From: Citreicoccus inhibens
Lineage (GTDB): Bacteria > Myxococcota > Myxococcia > Myxococcales > Myxococcaceae
Assembly (NCBI RefSeq): GCF_019039035.1
Contig: NZ_JAHNZT010000005.1
Span: forward strand, 124,001-188,000
Direction of reading: 5' to 3'
Length of the DNA stretch: 64,000 bases
How positions within the stretch are numbered: the stretch's first letter is position 1; each line of letters starts with the position of its first letter. Shown in pieces: positions 25,015 through 34,013 of the stretch. Under the pieces are notes generated by a model, which worked only from the letters and a program-made list of their open reading frames with translations, ran no database searches and was not told the origin of the DNA. Position numbers and translations under genes: made by a program.

Positions 25015-27930
25015 ATGAGCGACGCGCCCGAGGAGAAGGACTACAAGGACTCCGTCAACCTGCCTCGCACCGACTTCCCCATGAAGGGGAACCTCGCGCA
25101 GCTCGAACCTCGCATGCTGGGGTGGTGGGCTGAGCAGGATGTCTGGGGTCGCATCCTCCAGAAGAACGCCGGTGCCGAGCCCTTCGTCCTCTCCGATGGT
25201 CCGCCGTACGCCAACGGCCACCTGCACGCGGGCCACGCGCTCAACAAGGTCCTCAAGGACATCGTGGTGAAGTTCCGCAACATGACGGGGCGCTACTGCG
25301 ACTTCATCCCTGGCTGGGACACGCACGGCCTGCCCATCGAGCAGGCGGTGGAGAAGCGGCTGAAGGAGAAGAAGATCGACAAGCGCACGCTGTCGAAGGA
25401 CGCCTTCCTGGAGCACTGCCGCGCGTACGCGTTGGAGTTCGTGGAGATCCAGAAGGCGGAGTTCCAGCGGCTGGGTGTCTTCGGGAGCTGGGACGCGCCC
25501 TACAAGACGCTCGATTTCTCCTACGAGGCCCAGGAGATTCGCGAGCTGGCCACGTTCGCCCGGCGGGGGATGCTCTACCGCCGCAAGAAGCCGGTGTACT
25601 GGTGCCTCACTGACCAGACGGCGCTCGCCGAGGCGGAGGTGGAGTACGCCGAGCACACGTCTCCGTCCGTCTACGTGGCCTTCCGCGCGGATCCCTCGCT
25701 GGCGGATCGCGTGCCCTCGCTGGAGGGGCGCGATGTGTCGTTCGTCATCTGGACCACCACGCCGTGGACGCTGCCGGCCAACCTGGCCATCGCGCTGAAC
25801 CCCTCGTTCGAGTACGTCTTCTACCAGCTCGGGGAGCGGGTGGTGTGCGTGGCCAAGGACCTGCTGCCGCGCGTGCTCGCCGAGGTGAAGGCGGACGAGC
25901 TGGCGATGAAGACCGTGCCCCTGCCGGGCGGCGACGTGTCCGCGGCGGCGCTGGTGGATCCGTCGCGCATCCTCGCGTACGCGCGCGGCGAGGAGCTGGA
26001 GCACGTGACGTATCAGCACCCGTTCCTCGCGCGGCGCGGGCGCGTGGTGTTGGGCGAGCACGTGACGCTGGAGGCCGGCACGGGCCTGGTACACACCGCG
26101 CCGGGCCATGGCCAGGAGGACTACGAGGTCGGTCTCCGGTACGGGTTGGACATCTACAACCCCGTGCGCCCGGATGGCCGCTACGACGACACCGTGGACG
26201 AGCCGCTCGCGGGCAAGCGCGTCTTCGAGGCCAACCCGCTCGTCATTGACCTGCTGGTGGAGAAGGGCGCGCTGCTCAATGACAAGCAAGACACCGTCAA
26301 GCACAGCTACCCGCATTGCTGGCGCTGCCACAACCCCGTCATCCTGAGCGCGACCTACCAGTGGTTCATCCCGCTGGACCGTCCGCTCCAGGGGGACACG
26401 ACGTATCGGCAGGGGGTGCTCGACGCGGTGGACCGCGTGCGCTGGGTGCCCGCGTGGGGACACAGTCGGATCCGCGGCATGCTCGAAGGCCGGCCGGACT
26501 GGTGCATCAGCCGACAGCGCAGCTGGGGCGTGCCCATCCCCATCGCGTACTGCGAGGGTTGCGAGGGGGCCGTGGTGTCCCCCGAGTTGATGCACAAGGT
26601 GGCGGACGCGGTGGAGAAGGAAGGGGCGGGCGTGTGGTACCGCACGCCCGTGAAGGACTTCCTGGGCGCGGACTTCCGCTGCCCGAGCTGCGGCAAGGGC
26701 GAGTTCCGCCGCGAGACGGACATCCTCGACGTGTGGTTCGACTCGGCCTGCATGTTCTCCGCGGTGCTGGAGCGCCGGCAGCGCACCCCCGCCGACCTCT
26801 TCCTGGAGGGGAGTGATCAGCATCGCGGCTGGTTCCACTCGTCCTTGTTGGTGTCGGTGGGCACGCGCGACGTGGCGCCCTACAAGGCCTGCCTCACCCA
26901 TGGCTTCGTGGTGGACGGCAAGGGCGAGAAGATGTCCAAGAGCCTGGGCAACACCGTCGCGCCGGAGAAGATCATCCAGCAGCACGGCGCCGAGGTGCTG
27001 CGCCTCTGGGTGGCGGCGAGCGACTACCGCAACGACGTGCGCCTGTCCGAGCAGATCCTCAAGGGCCTGTCCGAGGGCTACCGGAAGATTCGCAATACGG
27101 TGCGCTACGCGCTGAGCAACCTCTACGACTTCGACCCGGCGCGGGACGCGGTGCCACTGGCGGAGCTGTCTCCGTTGGACCAGTGGGCGCGAGGCCGGCT
27201 CGCCGAGGTGGTGTCGCGCGTGCGCAAGGCCTACGAGGACTACGAGTTCCACCTCGTCTACGCCACCATCGTGGACTTCTGCGCGGGCGACCTGTCGGCG
27301 GTGTACTTCGACATCCTCAAGGATCGGCTCTACACGTCGCGCGCGGATGGGACGGCTCGGCGGGGTGCGCAGACGGTGCTCCACGAGGTGGCCTCGGTGC
27401 TGTTGCGGCTGCTCGCGCCGGTGATGAGCTTCACGGCCGAAGAGGCGTGGCAGGTGCTGCCCGGGCGGCCCGTTCCAAGCGTGTTCCTCGCGGACTTCCC
27501 CGTCGTGGCGGCGAGCCTCGATGCGGCGCTGGCGGAGCGGTACGGGAAGCTGCTCGCGGTGCGCTCGGCGGTGCAGGGGGTTCTCGAGGCCGCGCGGCGT
27601 GACAAGCGCATCGGCGCGTCGCTCGAGGCCCGGGTGGTGCTCACCGCGGAGGGCCCCGCGCGCGCGCTGCTCCAGGCGAGCCTCGCGGAGCTGCCGAGCC
27701 TCTTCATCACCAGCCAGGTCGAGCTGGAGGACGCGCCTGCCGAGGGCGCCACCGCGTTGGAGTTGACGCAGGCGTTGGGCGAGGCGTCGCGGGTGACGGC
27801 TCGCGTGCTGCCGGCGCATGGGCGCAAGTGCCCGCGCTGCTGGACCTACTCGGAGGCGGTGGGGACCGCGGGCGAGGTGTGCCTCAAGTGCCAGGACGCG
27901 CTGGGGCCGGTGGCTCCGGCTCGCGCGTAG
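25015..27930 (+). CDS. ileS: Isoleucyl-tRNA synthetase, 971 aa
   Basis: Charges tRNA-Ile with isoleucine in the cytosol. The class I signature is P-Y-A-N-G-H-L-H-A-G-H (HIGH motif) near residue 65 and the KMSKS motif is G-E-K-M-S-K-S-L-G-N near residue 640. The editing domain (W-T-T-T-P-W-T-L-P-A-N) is present, as is the C-terminal zinc ribbon (C-P-R-C-W and C-x-x-C). Length matches the bacterial type. ATG 25015 is the family-like start; an in-frame GTG at 24988 is an alternative and neither has a strong ribosome binding site. The last 47 bp overlap the 3' end of the gene on the opposite strand. Confidence 0.97.
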   Translation: MSDAPEEKDYKDSVNLPRTDFPMKGNLAQLEPRMLGWWAEQDVWGRILQKNAGAEPFVLSDGPPYANGHLHAGHALNKVLKDIVVKFRNMTGRYCDFIPGWDTHGLPIEQAVEKRLKEKKIDKRTLSKDAFLEHCRAYALEFVEIQKAEFQRLGVFGSWDAPYKTLDFSYEAQEIRELATFARRGMLYRRKKPVYWCLTDQTALAEAEVEYAEHTSPSVYVAFRADPSLADRVPSLEGRDVSFVIWTTTPWTLPANLAIALNPSFEYVFYQLGERVVCVAKDLLPRVLAEVKADELAMKTVPLPGGDVSAAALVDPSRILAYARGEELEHVTYQHPFLARRGRVVLGEHVTLEAGTGLVHTAPGHGQEDYEVGLRYGLDIYNPVRPDGRYDDTVDEPLAGKRVFEANPLVIDLLVEKGALLNDKQDTVKHSYPHCWRCHNPVILSATYQWFIPLDRPLQGDTTYRQGVLDAVDRVRWVPAWGHSRIRGMLEGRPDWCISRQRSWGVPIPIAYCEGCEGAVVSPELMHKVADAVEKEGAGVWYRTPVKDFLGADFRCPSCGKGEFRRETDILDVWFDSACMFSAVLERRQRTPADLFLEGSDQHRGWFHSSLLVSVGTRDVAPYKACLTHGFVVDGKGEKMSKSLGNTVAPEKIIQQHGAEVLRLWVAASDYRNDVRLSEQILKGLSEGYRKIRNTVRYALSNLYDFDPARDAVPLAELSPLDQWARGRLAEVVSRVRKAYEDYEFHLVYATIVDFCAGDLSAVYFDILKDRLYTSRADGTARRGAQTVLHEVASVLLRLLAPVMSFTAEEAWQVLPGRPVPSVFLADFPVVAASLDAALAERYGKLLAVRSAVQGVLEAARRDKRIGASLEARVVLTAEGPARALLQASLAELPSLFITSQVELEDAPAEGATALELTQALGEASRVTARVLPAHGRKCPRCWTYSEAVGTAGEVCLKCQDALGPVAPARA

Positions 27931-28726
27931 GCTCGGCGAGGTCGCGCGGGGGTGAGGTCTGCTCCCGCGCGCGCAGGGCGTCGACAATCGCCTCCATGCG
28001 CTGGTGATGCGTGCCGGGCCAGAACACGCGGCGGCAGTCGGGGCACTGCTGGAAGCACGTGTGCCGCTCGGCCACGCCTTCGGGGACCTGGTCCTTCACC
28101 GCGTGCGGTTCGGCGATGGCCAGCGGGCCGTTGCAGGGAATACAGCGAGAGAAGGGGTGCATGCGCGAGGTCAGCGCGAAGCGCCGCACCACCTCCACGA
28201 GCTGTTCGGAGGGCTCCGTCGCGCGCGGGAAGTAGCCCAGCACCACCTCCGAGCGCTTGAGCACACCCAGGTCTCGCGTGAGCACGACGCGCGACTCGTC
28301 ATGCGAGATGCGCGCGAGTTCGTCGTCCTCGAAGTCGTTGCGCCACAGCGTGTCGAAGCCGAGCATCCGTAGGAAGCCCGCCAGTCGCCCCAAGCCCACG
28401 TCGAGCACGAAGCGCGGCAGGTCCGGCAAAGGAGGCCCGACGCGAAGCGCGGGCTCGGGCACCTCCACCGGATGGAACGCGGGCGCCGCGATGAGGTGCA
28501 TGCCGGCCTCCATCCGATGCGAGAAGTTCACCGCCACGCCGTTCACCAGGATGACGTCGACCTCCGGGTGCGGTGGCCCCAGGGACTCGATGAGATCCTT
28601 GGCGGAGGGACTGCCTTGCAGCACATGGGTGAAGGTGACGTCGCGCCGCTCTGCCGGCAGGAAGTCGTTCAACGCGCCATGGAACCGCACGGTGATCGCC
28701 CGGCTCGCCTCGGCTGGTTCGCTCAT
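27884..28726 (-). CDS. Mut7-C RNase-domain protein with N-terminal ubiquitin-like fold, 280 aa
   Basis: The N-terminal 90 residues (I-T-V-R-F-H-G-A-L-N-D-F-L, ending V-N-F-S-H-R-M-E-A-G-M) match the ubiquitin/ThiS-like Mut7-C-ubiquitin domain. From about residue 105 the Mut7-C PIN-like nuclease domain follows (F-V-L-D-V-G-L-G-R-L-A, with conserved acidic D-D-E and T-R-D). It ends in a zinc ribbon with C-I-P-C and C-P-D-C pairs. The family is thought to be an RNase; its target in bacteria is not known. The 3' end overlaps ileS by 47 bp in convergent orientation. Confidence 0.9.
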   Translation of the reverse strand: MSEPAEASRAITVRFHGALNDFLPAERRDVTFTHVLQGSPSAKDLIESLGPPHPEVDVILVNGVAVNFSHRMEAGMHLIAAPAFHPVEVPEPALRVGPPLPDLPRFVLDVGLGRLAGFLRMLGFDTLWRNDFEDDELARISHDESRVVLTRDLGVLKRSEVVLGYFPRATEPSEQLVEVVRRFALTSRMHPFSRCIPCNGPLAIAEPHAVKDQVPEGVAERHTCFQQCPDCRRVFWPGTHHQRMEAIVDALRAREQTSPPRDLAEPTREPEPPAPARPGT

Positions 28727-28883
28727 GATCGCTGACTCCTGAGGTTGCGTCGCCGGGCCCGGCGGAGCGCCGCTTGCGGATTCGTGGGCTTTTACCCGGA
28801 TTTAATTCGCTTTGTTCCTGGTTTTCAGAGCTTGAAGCTGCTCGGAAAGCTGCAGGCCACACGACCGCTGTACTGAAAACTTC

Positions 28884-28889
28884 TATAAT
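28884..28889 (+). promoter_or_regulatory. TATAAT -10 element upstream of the EEP nuclease gene
   Basis: A perfect TATAAT lies 78 bp before the ATG at 28967 in an A/T-rich spacer. No good -35 hexamer is present at the right distance, so the promoter may need an activator. Confidence 0.4.
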
Positions 28890-28966
28890 CGGCCGGTTGG
28901 TGCTGTGTCCTGACCAACAGATCGCTCTTCTGCCCCCCTCGGGAGCAAGGAATCAGGTTCGCGCGC

Positions 28967-30736
28967 ATGTTGAAGAAGTCATCAGCTCTCTTGGGAGGAG
29001 TCGTCGCGCTGATCGCGGTCGCGATCGCCTGTGGCCCCGATTCACAGCCTCCTGTTCGTGTCCCGGTTCCGCCCTATGTCCCTGATTCTGGGGTGCGGGA
29101 TGCCGGAGTGGACGGCGGAGTGGATGCGGGCCCGGATGCCGGTGACTGGGCCGAGTGTGATCCGGAGCTTCAGGATGCGGGCGTCTGCGGTCCGAACTGG
29201 GCCTGCCGTCCCATCGAGGTCTTCGGCAGCGCGTACTGCGCGGCCATCTGTGACTCTGCGAAGCCGTGCCAGCAGCCGGGGACCGCGTGCTGCGGTGGCA
29301 GCAACGCGGAGACGCAGGACGGATACTGCCTGCCCGTCGATGAGTGCGAGCGGATCAAGGCGGGCACGGACGGTGGCACCGGGGTCGATGCGGGCACGGA
29401 GATCGACGCCGGCACGACGATTGACGCGGGCACAGAGGTAGATGCCGGGACGACGATTGATGCGGGCGTGACGCCTGATGCCGGCACGACGACGGACGCT
29501 GGCACGACGACCGACGCGGGTACGTCCACGGATGCTGGCACGACGACGGACGCGGGAACTTCCACGGACGCTGGCACGACAACGGACGCGGGAACTTCCA
29601 CGGACGCTGGCACGACGACGGACGCGGGAACTTCCACGGACGCTGGCACGACGACGGACGCGGGTACGTCCACGGACGCTGGCACGACGACCGATGCCGG
29701 TACGTCCACGGACGCTGGCACGACGACCGATGCCGGTACGTCCACGGACGCTGGCACGACGACGGACGCGGGTTCCCCCACGGATGCAGGCTCCGAGATC
29801 GATGCCGGTTCGGCCGTCGACGCGGGCACGGACTTCGACGCGGGCACGGACTTCGATGCGGGCACCGACATCGATGCGGGCACGACGACCGACGCTGGCA
29901 CGACGACGGACGCGGGGACGGCGACGGACGCGGGCACCGGCACCACCTATACGCAGGTCCGCATCATGGCGTCGAACACCTCGAGCGGGAACTACCAGTC
30001 CTATGATCCGGGCCACGGCATGCGCTTGATGCAGGGCGTGAAGCCGGACGTCGTCCTCATCCAGGAGTTCAACTACGGGAACAACTCGGCGACGGCGATT
30101 CGCCAGATGATCGACACCACGTTCGGTCCGTCCTTCTCGTACTTCCGCGAGAGCGGCGCGCAGATCCCCAACGGCATCATCAGCCGGTGGCCCATCATCG
30201 CCTCGGGCAATTGGACCGACACCCAGGTCTCCAACCGGAGCTTCGCCTGGGCTCGCATCGACATCCCGGGCTCGCGCGACCTCTGGGCGGTGAGCGTGCA
30301 CCTGCTCACGGCGAACGCGACCGTCCGGAACACCGAGGCCAAGAACCTCACCGCGTTCATCAATGCCAACGTGCCTGCGGGCGACTACCTCGTCGTCGGC
30401 GGCGACTTCAACTCGGACTCCCGCTCCGAGGGGCTCTTCGGAACGTTCTCCTCCATCCTCGTCACCGCGGGCCCGTACCCCGTGGATCAGAACAACAAGG
30501 ATGGAACCAACGCGAGCCGCAGCAAGCCGTACGACCACGTGCTCGTGGACGCGGACCTGAACCAGTACAAGACCGACACGGTCATCGGGAACAGCGTCTA
30601 CAAGAACGGCCTGGTGCTCGACAGCCGCGTGTACACGCCGCTGTCGGAGATCTCGCCGGTGCAGTCGGGTGACAGCGGCGCCTCCAACATGCAGCACATG
30701 GGCGTCGTGAAGACGTTCCGCGTCCCGAACCAGTAG
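28967..30736 (+). CDS. Lipoprotein with D-A-G-T repeats and endonuclease/exonuclease/phosphatase domain, 589 aa
   Basis: The signal ends in a lipobox (A-I-A-C). Residues 60-130 form a small Cys-rich module. Residues about 138-324 are a run of roughly thirty six-residue units of the form T-x-x-D-A-G, often alternating T-T-T-D-A-G and T-S-T-D-A-G. The rest is an EEP (DNase I-like) domain: Q-E-F near residue 365, V-G-G-D-F-N-S-D-S near 480 and the terminal S-K-P-Y-D-H-V, so metal and catalytic residues are present. It should hydrolyse phosphodiesters, perhaps extracellular DNA, at the cell surface. The repeat acts as a long spacer and its DNA (18/36-bp period) is prone to copy-number change. Confidence 0.9.
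   Translation: MLKKSSALLGGVVALIAVAIACGPDSQPPVRVPVPPYVPDSGVRDAGVDGGVDAGPDAGDWAECDPELQDAGVCGPNWACRPIEVFGSAYCAAICDSAKPCQQPGTACCGGSNAETQDGYCLPVDECERIKAGTDGGTGVDAGTEIDAGTTIDAGTEVDAGTTIDAGVTPDAGTTTDAGTTTDAGTSTDAGTTTDAGTSTDAGTTTDAGTSTDAGTTTDAGTSTDAGTTTDAGTSTDAGTTTDAGTSTDAGTTTDAGTSTDAGTTTDAGSPTDAGSEIDAGSAVDAGTDFDAGTDFDAGTDIDAGTTTDAGTTTDAGTATDAGTGTTYTQVRIMASNTSSGNYQSYDPGHGMRLMQGVKPDVVLIQEFNYGNNSATAIRQMIDTTFGPSFSYFRESGAQIPNGIISRWPIIASGNWTDTQVSNRSFAWARIDIPGSRDLWAVSVHLLTANATVRNTEAKNLTAFINANVPAGDYLVVGGDFNSDSRSEGLFGTFSSILVTAGPYPVDQNNKDGTNASRSKPYDHVLVDADLNQYKTDTVIGNSVYKNGLVLDSRVYTPLSEISPVQSGDSGASNMQHMGVVKTFRVPNQ
29380..29940 (+). repeat. In-frame tandem repeat, 18-bp unit with 36-bp higher-order period
   Basis: The DNA repeats units such as ACGACGGACGCTGGC with GGTACGTCCACGGACGC, giving T-T-D-A-G and T-S-T-D-A-G. 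Several adjacent 36-bp units are identical, implying recent expansion by slippage or recombination. Confidence 0.9.
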
Positions 30737-30798
30737 TCACGGGATGCAGCTCGCGGGGGTGGAGGTCCTCCCTCCCCGCGAGCCGCGAAGTGGGACCC

Positions 30799-31191
30799 TC
30801 AGAAGTTCCACTTGTGCCGGTTGCGCGCCAGGAAGCGCGCGACCGGCGGAATGCGCGCGATGAGCGGGGTGAGCACGAACACGGCGGCCAGCCGGATCGG
30901 CTTCACCACCTGCGCCGCCGCATAGGCCGCCGCCAGCGTCCCCGCCTTCGCCCCCGAGCTCTCCGCTTGGAAGCCGAACCGGAAGGCGACGTAGAAGCCG
31001 GCCATCACCAACCCCAGGATGGCGAAGTTCACCACCACGGCCAGCGGGCCGTAGTCGACCATCAGGGCCTTGAAGCGCTCCATCAGGGAGGGCTTCGCGG
31101 GTGTCGCGGCAGGAATCGTTTGTGGGGAGGTGTCGGAGACAGGAGCTTTCACGTCCGGCTCAACAGGCGGCATGGGCGCACCATGCCCCAA
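30799..31191 (-). CDS. DUF1279-like small membrane protein, 130 aa
   Basis: A Pro-rich N-terminal tail of about 35 residues is followed by E-R-F-K-A-L-M-V-D-Y-G-P-L-A-V-V-V and a transmembrane helix, then a second hydrophobic stretch (I-R-L-A-A-V-F-V-L-T-P-L-I-A-R). This is the pattern of the DUF1279 (FAM210-like) domain, whose bacterial role is unknown. It converges with the EEP-nuclease gene and is divergent from the first lspA, with 84 bp between starts. Confidence 0.75.
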   Translation of the reverse strand: MGHGAPMPPVEPDVKAPVSDTSPQTIPAATPAKPSLMERFKALMVDYGPLAVVVNFAILGLVMAGFYVAFRFGFQAESSGAKAGTLAAAYAAAQVVKPIRLAAVFVLTPLIARIPPVARFLARNRHKWNF

Positions 31192-31275
31192 ACGCTTGTT
31201 CGGTGGGAGAACGAGCCTCGCCGGATGGATGGGTTGTCAGCCCTCCGGGCACGGGTTAGAGGTCGGGCCATCGCC

Positions 31276-31905
31276 ATGAAAGCCTCCCTTCGCACCCTCA
31301 TTCTGGTGGTCCTGGCCGTGGTCCTCGCTGACCAGGGGACCAAGTACCTGGCCGTCTCCCGGCTGACGGATGCCCTGGAGGGGCAAAGCGGGCTGGCGCG
31401 AATCTCCGCGTTCGTCACCGAGCAGAACCTGGACAACGACCCGCCCCAGGAAGGTGGCCGGCGCCGGGTGACCCAGGCGTACCGCCTCATCGAGGACTAC
31501 TGGCACTTCCGTTATGTGGAGAACCCGGGGGCGGCCTGGGGAATGTTCGGTGGCCTGCCGGATGCGGTGCGCAAGGCCTTCTTCCCCTTGGTGAGCCTGG
31601 CGGCGCTGGCCTTCATCTTCGTGATGTACCGCCGGACCACGCCCCGGCAGTGGCTGGCCCGCACGGCGCTGGCGCTGGTGATGGGCGGCGCGCTGGGGAA
31701 CTTCATTGATCGGCTGATGCGTGGCTACGTCATCGACTTCATTGACTGGCATTGGCGCAACCAGCCGGGGATGCGCTGGCCCACCTTCAACGTGGCGGAC
31801 GCCGCCATCTGCGTGGGCGTGGCGCTGCTGCTCCTGGAGTCGCCCAAGGCGAGCCGCCCCGAGCCCGCTCCCGCCGCGCCGCTGACGGAAAGCCCCAACC
31901 CATGA
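31276..31905 (+). CDS. lspA: Lipoprotein signal peptidase (first of two), 209 aa
   Basis: LspA cleaves the signal peptide of diacylated prolipoproteins in the inner membrane. Four hydrophobic helices are visible. The catalytic aspartates are in G-N-F-I-D-R-L and F-N-V-A-D-A-A-I-C-V-G. It is longer than E. coli LspA (164) because of a periplasmic loop insertion (about residues 35-75). ATG 31276 is chosen at the start of the first helix. It is followed by a second lspA 31 bp downstream and then lgt, forming a lipoprotein-maturation cluster. Tandem lspA genes are known from Myxococcus xanthus, where they also relate to resistance to the LspA inhibitor TA (myxovirescin). Confidence 0.95.
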   Translation: MKASLRTLILVVLAVVLADQGTKYLAVSRLTDALEGQSGLARISAFVTEQNLDNDPPQEGGRRRVTQAYRLIEDYWHFRYVENPGAAWGMFGGLPDAVRKAFFPLVSLAALAFIFVMYRRTTPRQWLARTALALVMGGALGNFIDRLMRGYVIDFIDWHWRNQPGMRWPTFNVADAAICVGVALLLLESPKASRPEPAPAAPLTESPNP

Positions 31906-31936
31906 CGGGTGGGGCGGGGTGCTATAAGCGCACCCC

Positions 31937-32554
31937 GTGCCGCGCAAATACATCCTCCTCCTCGCCGTCACCCTGGGCGTCATCGCGCTCGACCAGTGGA
32001 CGAAGTACCTGGTCGTGCAGGACCTGACCACGCGCTTCGACGGCCTGGACTCGCTGGGTCAGCGCCTCTCGGCCCTCTACAGCGAGCCGCCGCCGCAGGG
32101 CTTCAACGGCTTGCACTTCCAGCCGAGTCGCCACATCGAGGTGTCCGAGAACTTCTTCCGCATTCGTTACGCGGAGAACCCCGGCGCGGCGTGGGGCCTG
32201 TTCCGCAGCCTGCCGCGCGAGACGCGAGGGCCGCTCTTCCACGTCGTCATCCTGGGCGCGGTGGGCCTCATCGTCTTCTACTTCCGGAAGTTGTCCGGAA
32301 CGGATCCGACGGAGCGCTGGGCGCTGTGGGGGCTGCCGCTGGTGCTGGGCGGCGCGCTGGGCAACTACATCGACCGGCTCGCGCGCGGCTTCGTCATCGA
32401 CTTCCTGGAAGCGCACTGGTTCGACAAGGCCGCGTGGCCCTCGTTCAACATCGCGGACTCGGCCATCTGCGTGGGCGTGGGGATGCTCCTGGTGGATGCC
32501 ATCGTGCGCAAGGAGAAGCCCAAGGTCACCGAGGGCGCGCCCTCCAAGGCCTGA
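31937..32554 (+). CDS. lspA: Lipoprotein signal peptidase (second copy), 205 aa
   Basis: Starts at GTG with V-P-R-K-Y-I-L-L-L-A-V-T. The two aspartic-protease motifs are complete: G-N-Y-I-D-R-L-A-R-G and F-N-I-A-D-S-A-I-C-V-G. It shares with the first copy the same enlarged loop and the R-Y-A/V-E-N-P-G-A-A-W-G motif, so the two are paralogues that have diverged in the loop. It lies between the first lspA and lgt and is probably in the same transcript. Confidence 0.95.
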   Translation: MPRKYILLLAVTLGVIALDQWTKYLVVQDLTTRFDGLDSLGQRLSALYSEPPPQGFNGLHFQPSRHIEVSENFFRIRYAENPGAAWGLFRSLPRETRGPLFHVVILGAVGLIVFYFRKLSGTDPTERWALWGLPLVLGGALGNYIDRLARGFVIDFLEAHWFDKAAWPSFNIADSAICVGVGMLLVDAIVRKEKPKVTEGAPSKA

Positions 32555-32670
32555 CGCTCCCGCGCTCGGTCCGCGGGCGGACACCCGGCACCTCGTCCTC
32601 CCGTCCGCGTCCCTTCTCCGCGTGAAGGCGCTAGCCTTCGCGAGTCCCCGCCTCCGCTCTGGCAGGTCCC

Positions 32671-33972
32671 ATGCTCCCGGTCCTCCTCCGCCTCACCTTC
32701 ACCACGCTGTGGACGCAGGTGCTGCTGTACGCCGTGGCCGTGGCCACGCTCGCGTCCATTGCCTACAACGGCTGGCGCGGTGCGCAGGGCACTCCGGATG
32801 GCAAGAAGGGCGTGCGCCCGCCCACGTCCATGGACCGCATGCTGCGCGCCGCGGCCTACGCGGCCCTGGGCGGGATGCTGGCGTACTTCGGCCTCAAGTA
32901 CGCGCTGCCGGCCGAGGCGTTCCCGGATGGCCGCGGCGAGGGCATCCCCATCCACACGTATGGCGTGCTGCTCGCCACGGGCTTCATCACGGCGGTGACG
33001 GTGGCCTCGCGGCTGGCGCAGGACGAGTGGCGCAAGGTGTTCTTCATCGAGGGCAAGGGCTGGGTGGACACCGAGGGCCCGAAGAAGCGCGAGCTGGTCC
33101 TCGACATGGCGTTCTGGGTGCTGGTGGGCGGACTCGTGGGCAGCCGCGCCCTGTTCGTGCTGGTCAACTGGCAGGACTACGCGCGCGACTGGACGCAAGT
33201 GTTCTCGCTGGGCGGCGGGCTCGTCTTCTACGGCGGCCTGATGGGCGCGGGGCTCGCGGCGTTCCTCTTCGCGCGCAAGCACCAGCTCGACTTCCTGCGG
33301 CTGGCGGACGTGTGCATCCCCACGGTGTCCCTGGGGCAGTGCCTGGGGCGGCTGGGCTGCTTCTCCGCGGGCTGCTGCTGGGGCGACGTGGCGAGCAGCC
33401 ACGCCCATTGGGTGGTGCACTTCCCGGGCTCGGGGCTGGCGCAGGACCTGTTCGGTCGGGTGGCGGGCATCACCAGCCTGGCGTACAGCTCGCAGGCGGC
33501 GGACACGCGCTATGTCGTGGAGTCCACGGGGGAGGTGCTCCACCACGCCACCCCGGACGCGGTGCGCATCTCGGACTGGGTGGCGAGCCACGGCACGACG
33601 CTGCCGGTGTACCCCACGCAGCTCTTCGAGTCGGTGGGGCAGCTCGTGCTGTTCATCACCTTGCTCTACGCGCGGCGCTTCCGCCGGTTCCACGGGCAGG
33701 TGTTCGCCCAGTGGCTCATGGCCTACGCGGTGCTGCGCAGCACGGTGGAGTTGTTCCGGGGCGACGTGGAGCGCGGCACGCTGCACGGCCTGCTGGCGTC
33801 CGTGGGCATGGGCGGGCTGGCGGACGCGGTGCCCCTGGAGGCCTGGTACAACATCTCCACCAGCCAGTTCATCTCCCTGTGCATGTTCACGTTCGGGGCG
33901 GTGCTGCTGTCCCGCCGGAGCCCGCCGAGCGTGGTGTCCTCAGGCGCGGGGCCGACACCCTCGGCGGCGTGA
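32671..33972 (+). CDS. lgt: Prolipoprotein diacylglyceryl transferase, long form, 433 aa
   Basis: Lgt transfers diacylglycerol to the lipobox Cys before LspA acts. The family signature is seen in G-G-G-L-V-F-Y-G-G-L-M-G and G-Q-C-L-G-R-L-G-C-F-S-A-G-C-C-W-G. The protein is about 140 residues longer than E. coli Lgt (291): there is an extra N-terminal region of about 90 residues with one hydrophobic helix and a loop insertion around residues 250-300. Its position after two lspA genes ties the step order of lipoprotein maturation together in one locus. This matters because the window encodes many lipoproteins. Confidence 0.93.
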   Translation: MLPVLLRLTFTTLWTQVLLYAVAVATLASIAYNGWRGAQGTPDGKKGVRPPTSMDRMLRAAAYAALGGMLAYFGLKYALPAEAFPDGRGEGIPIHTYGVLLATGFITAVTVASRLAQDEWRKVFFIEGKGWVDTEGPKKRELVLDMAFWVLVGGLVGSRALFVLVNWQDYARDWTQVFSLGGGLVFYGGLMGAGLAAFLFARKHQLDFLRLADVCIPTVSLGQCLGRLGCFSAGCCWGDVASSHAHWVVHFPGSGLAQDLFGRVAGITSLAYSSQAADTRYVVESTGEVLHHATPDAVRISDWVASHGTTLPVYPTQLFESVGQLVLFITLLYARRFRRFHGQVFAQWLMAYAVLRSTVELFRGDVERGTLHGLLASVGMGGLADAVPLEAWYNISTSQFISLCMFTFGAVLLSRRSPPSVVSSGAGPTPSAA

Positions 33973-34013
33973 GGTTGATCGCCGCGCTTCGGTTGGGGAC
34001 ACTCTGAGACGAC

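Noticed and set aside
24769..27987. 1072-codon open frame on the minus strand across ileS
   Set aside because: It is the antisense shadow of a clear isoleucyl-tRNA synthetase in high-GC DNA; its product is low-complexity Arg/His/Leu-rich and has no family motif.
29380..29940. Minisatellite or CRISPR array
   Set aside because: The repeat is in frame within a lipoprotein gene and encodes a D-A-G-T spacer.
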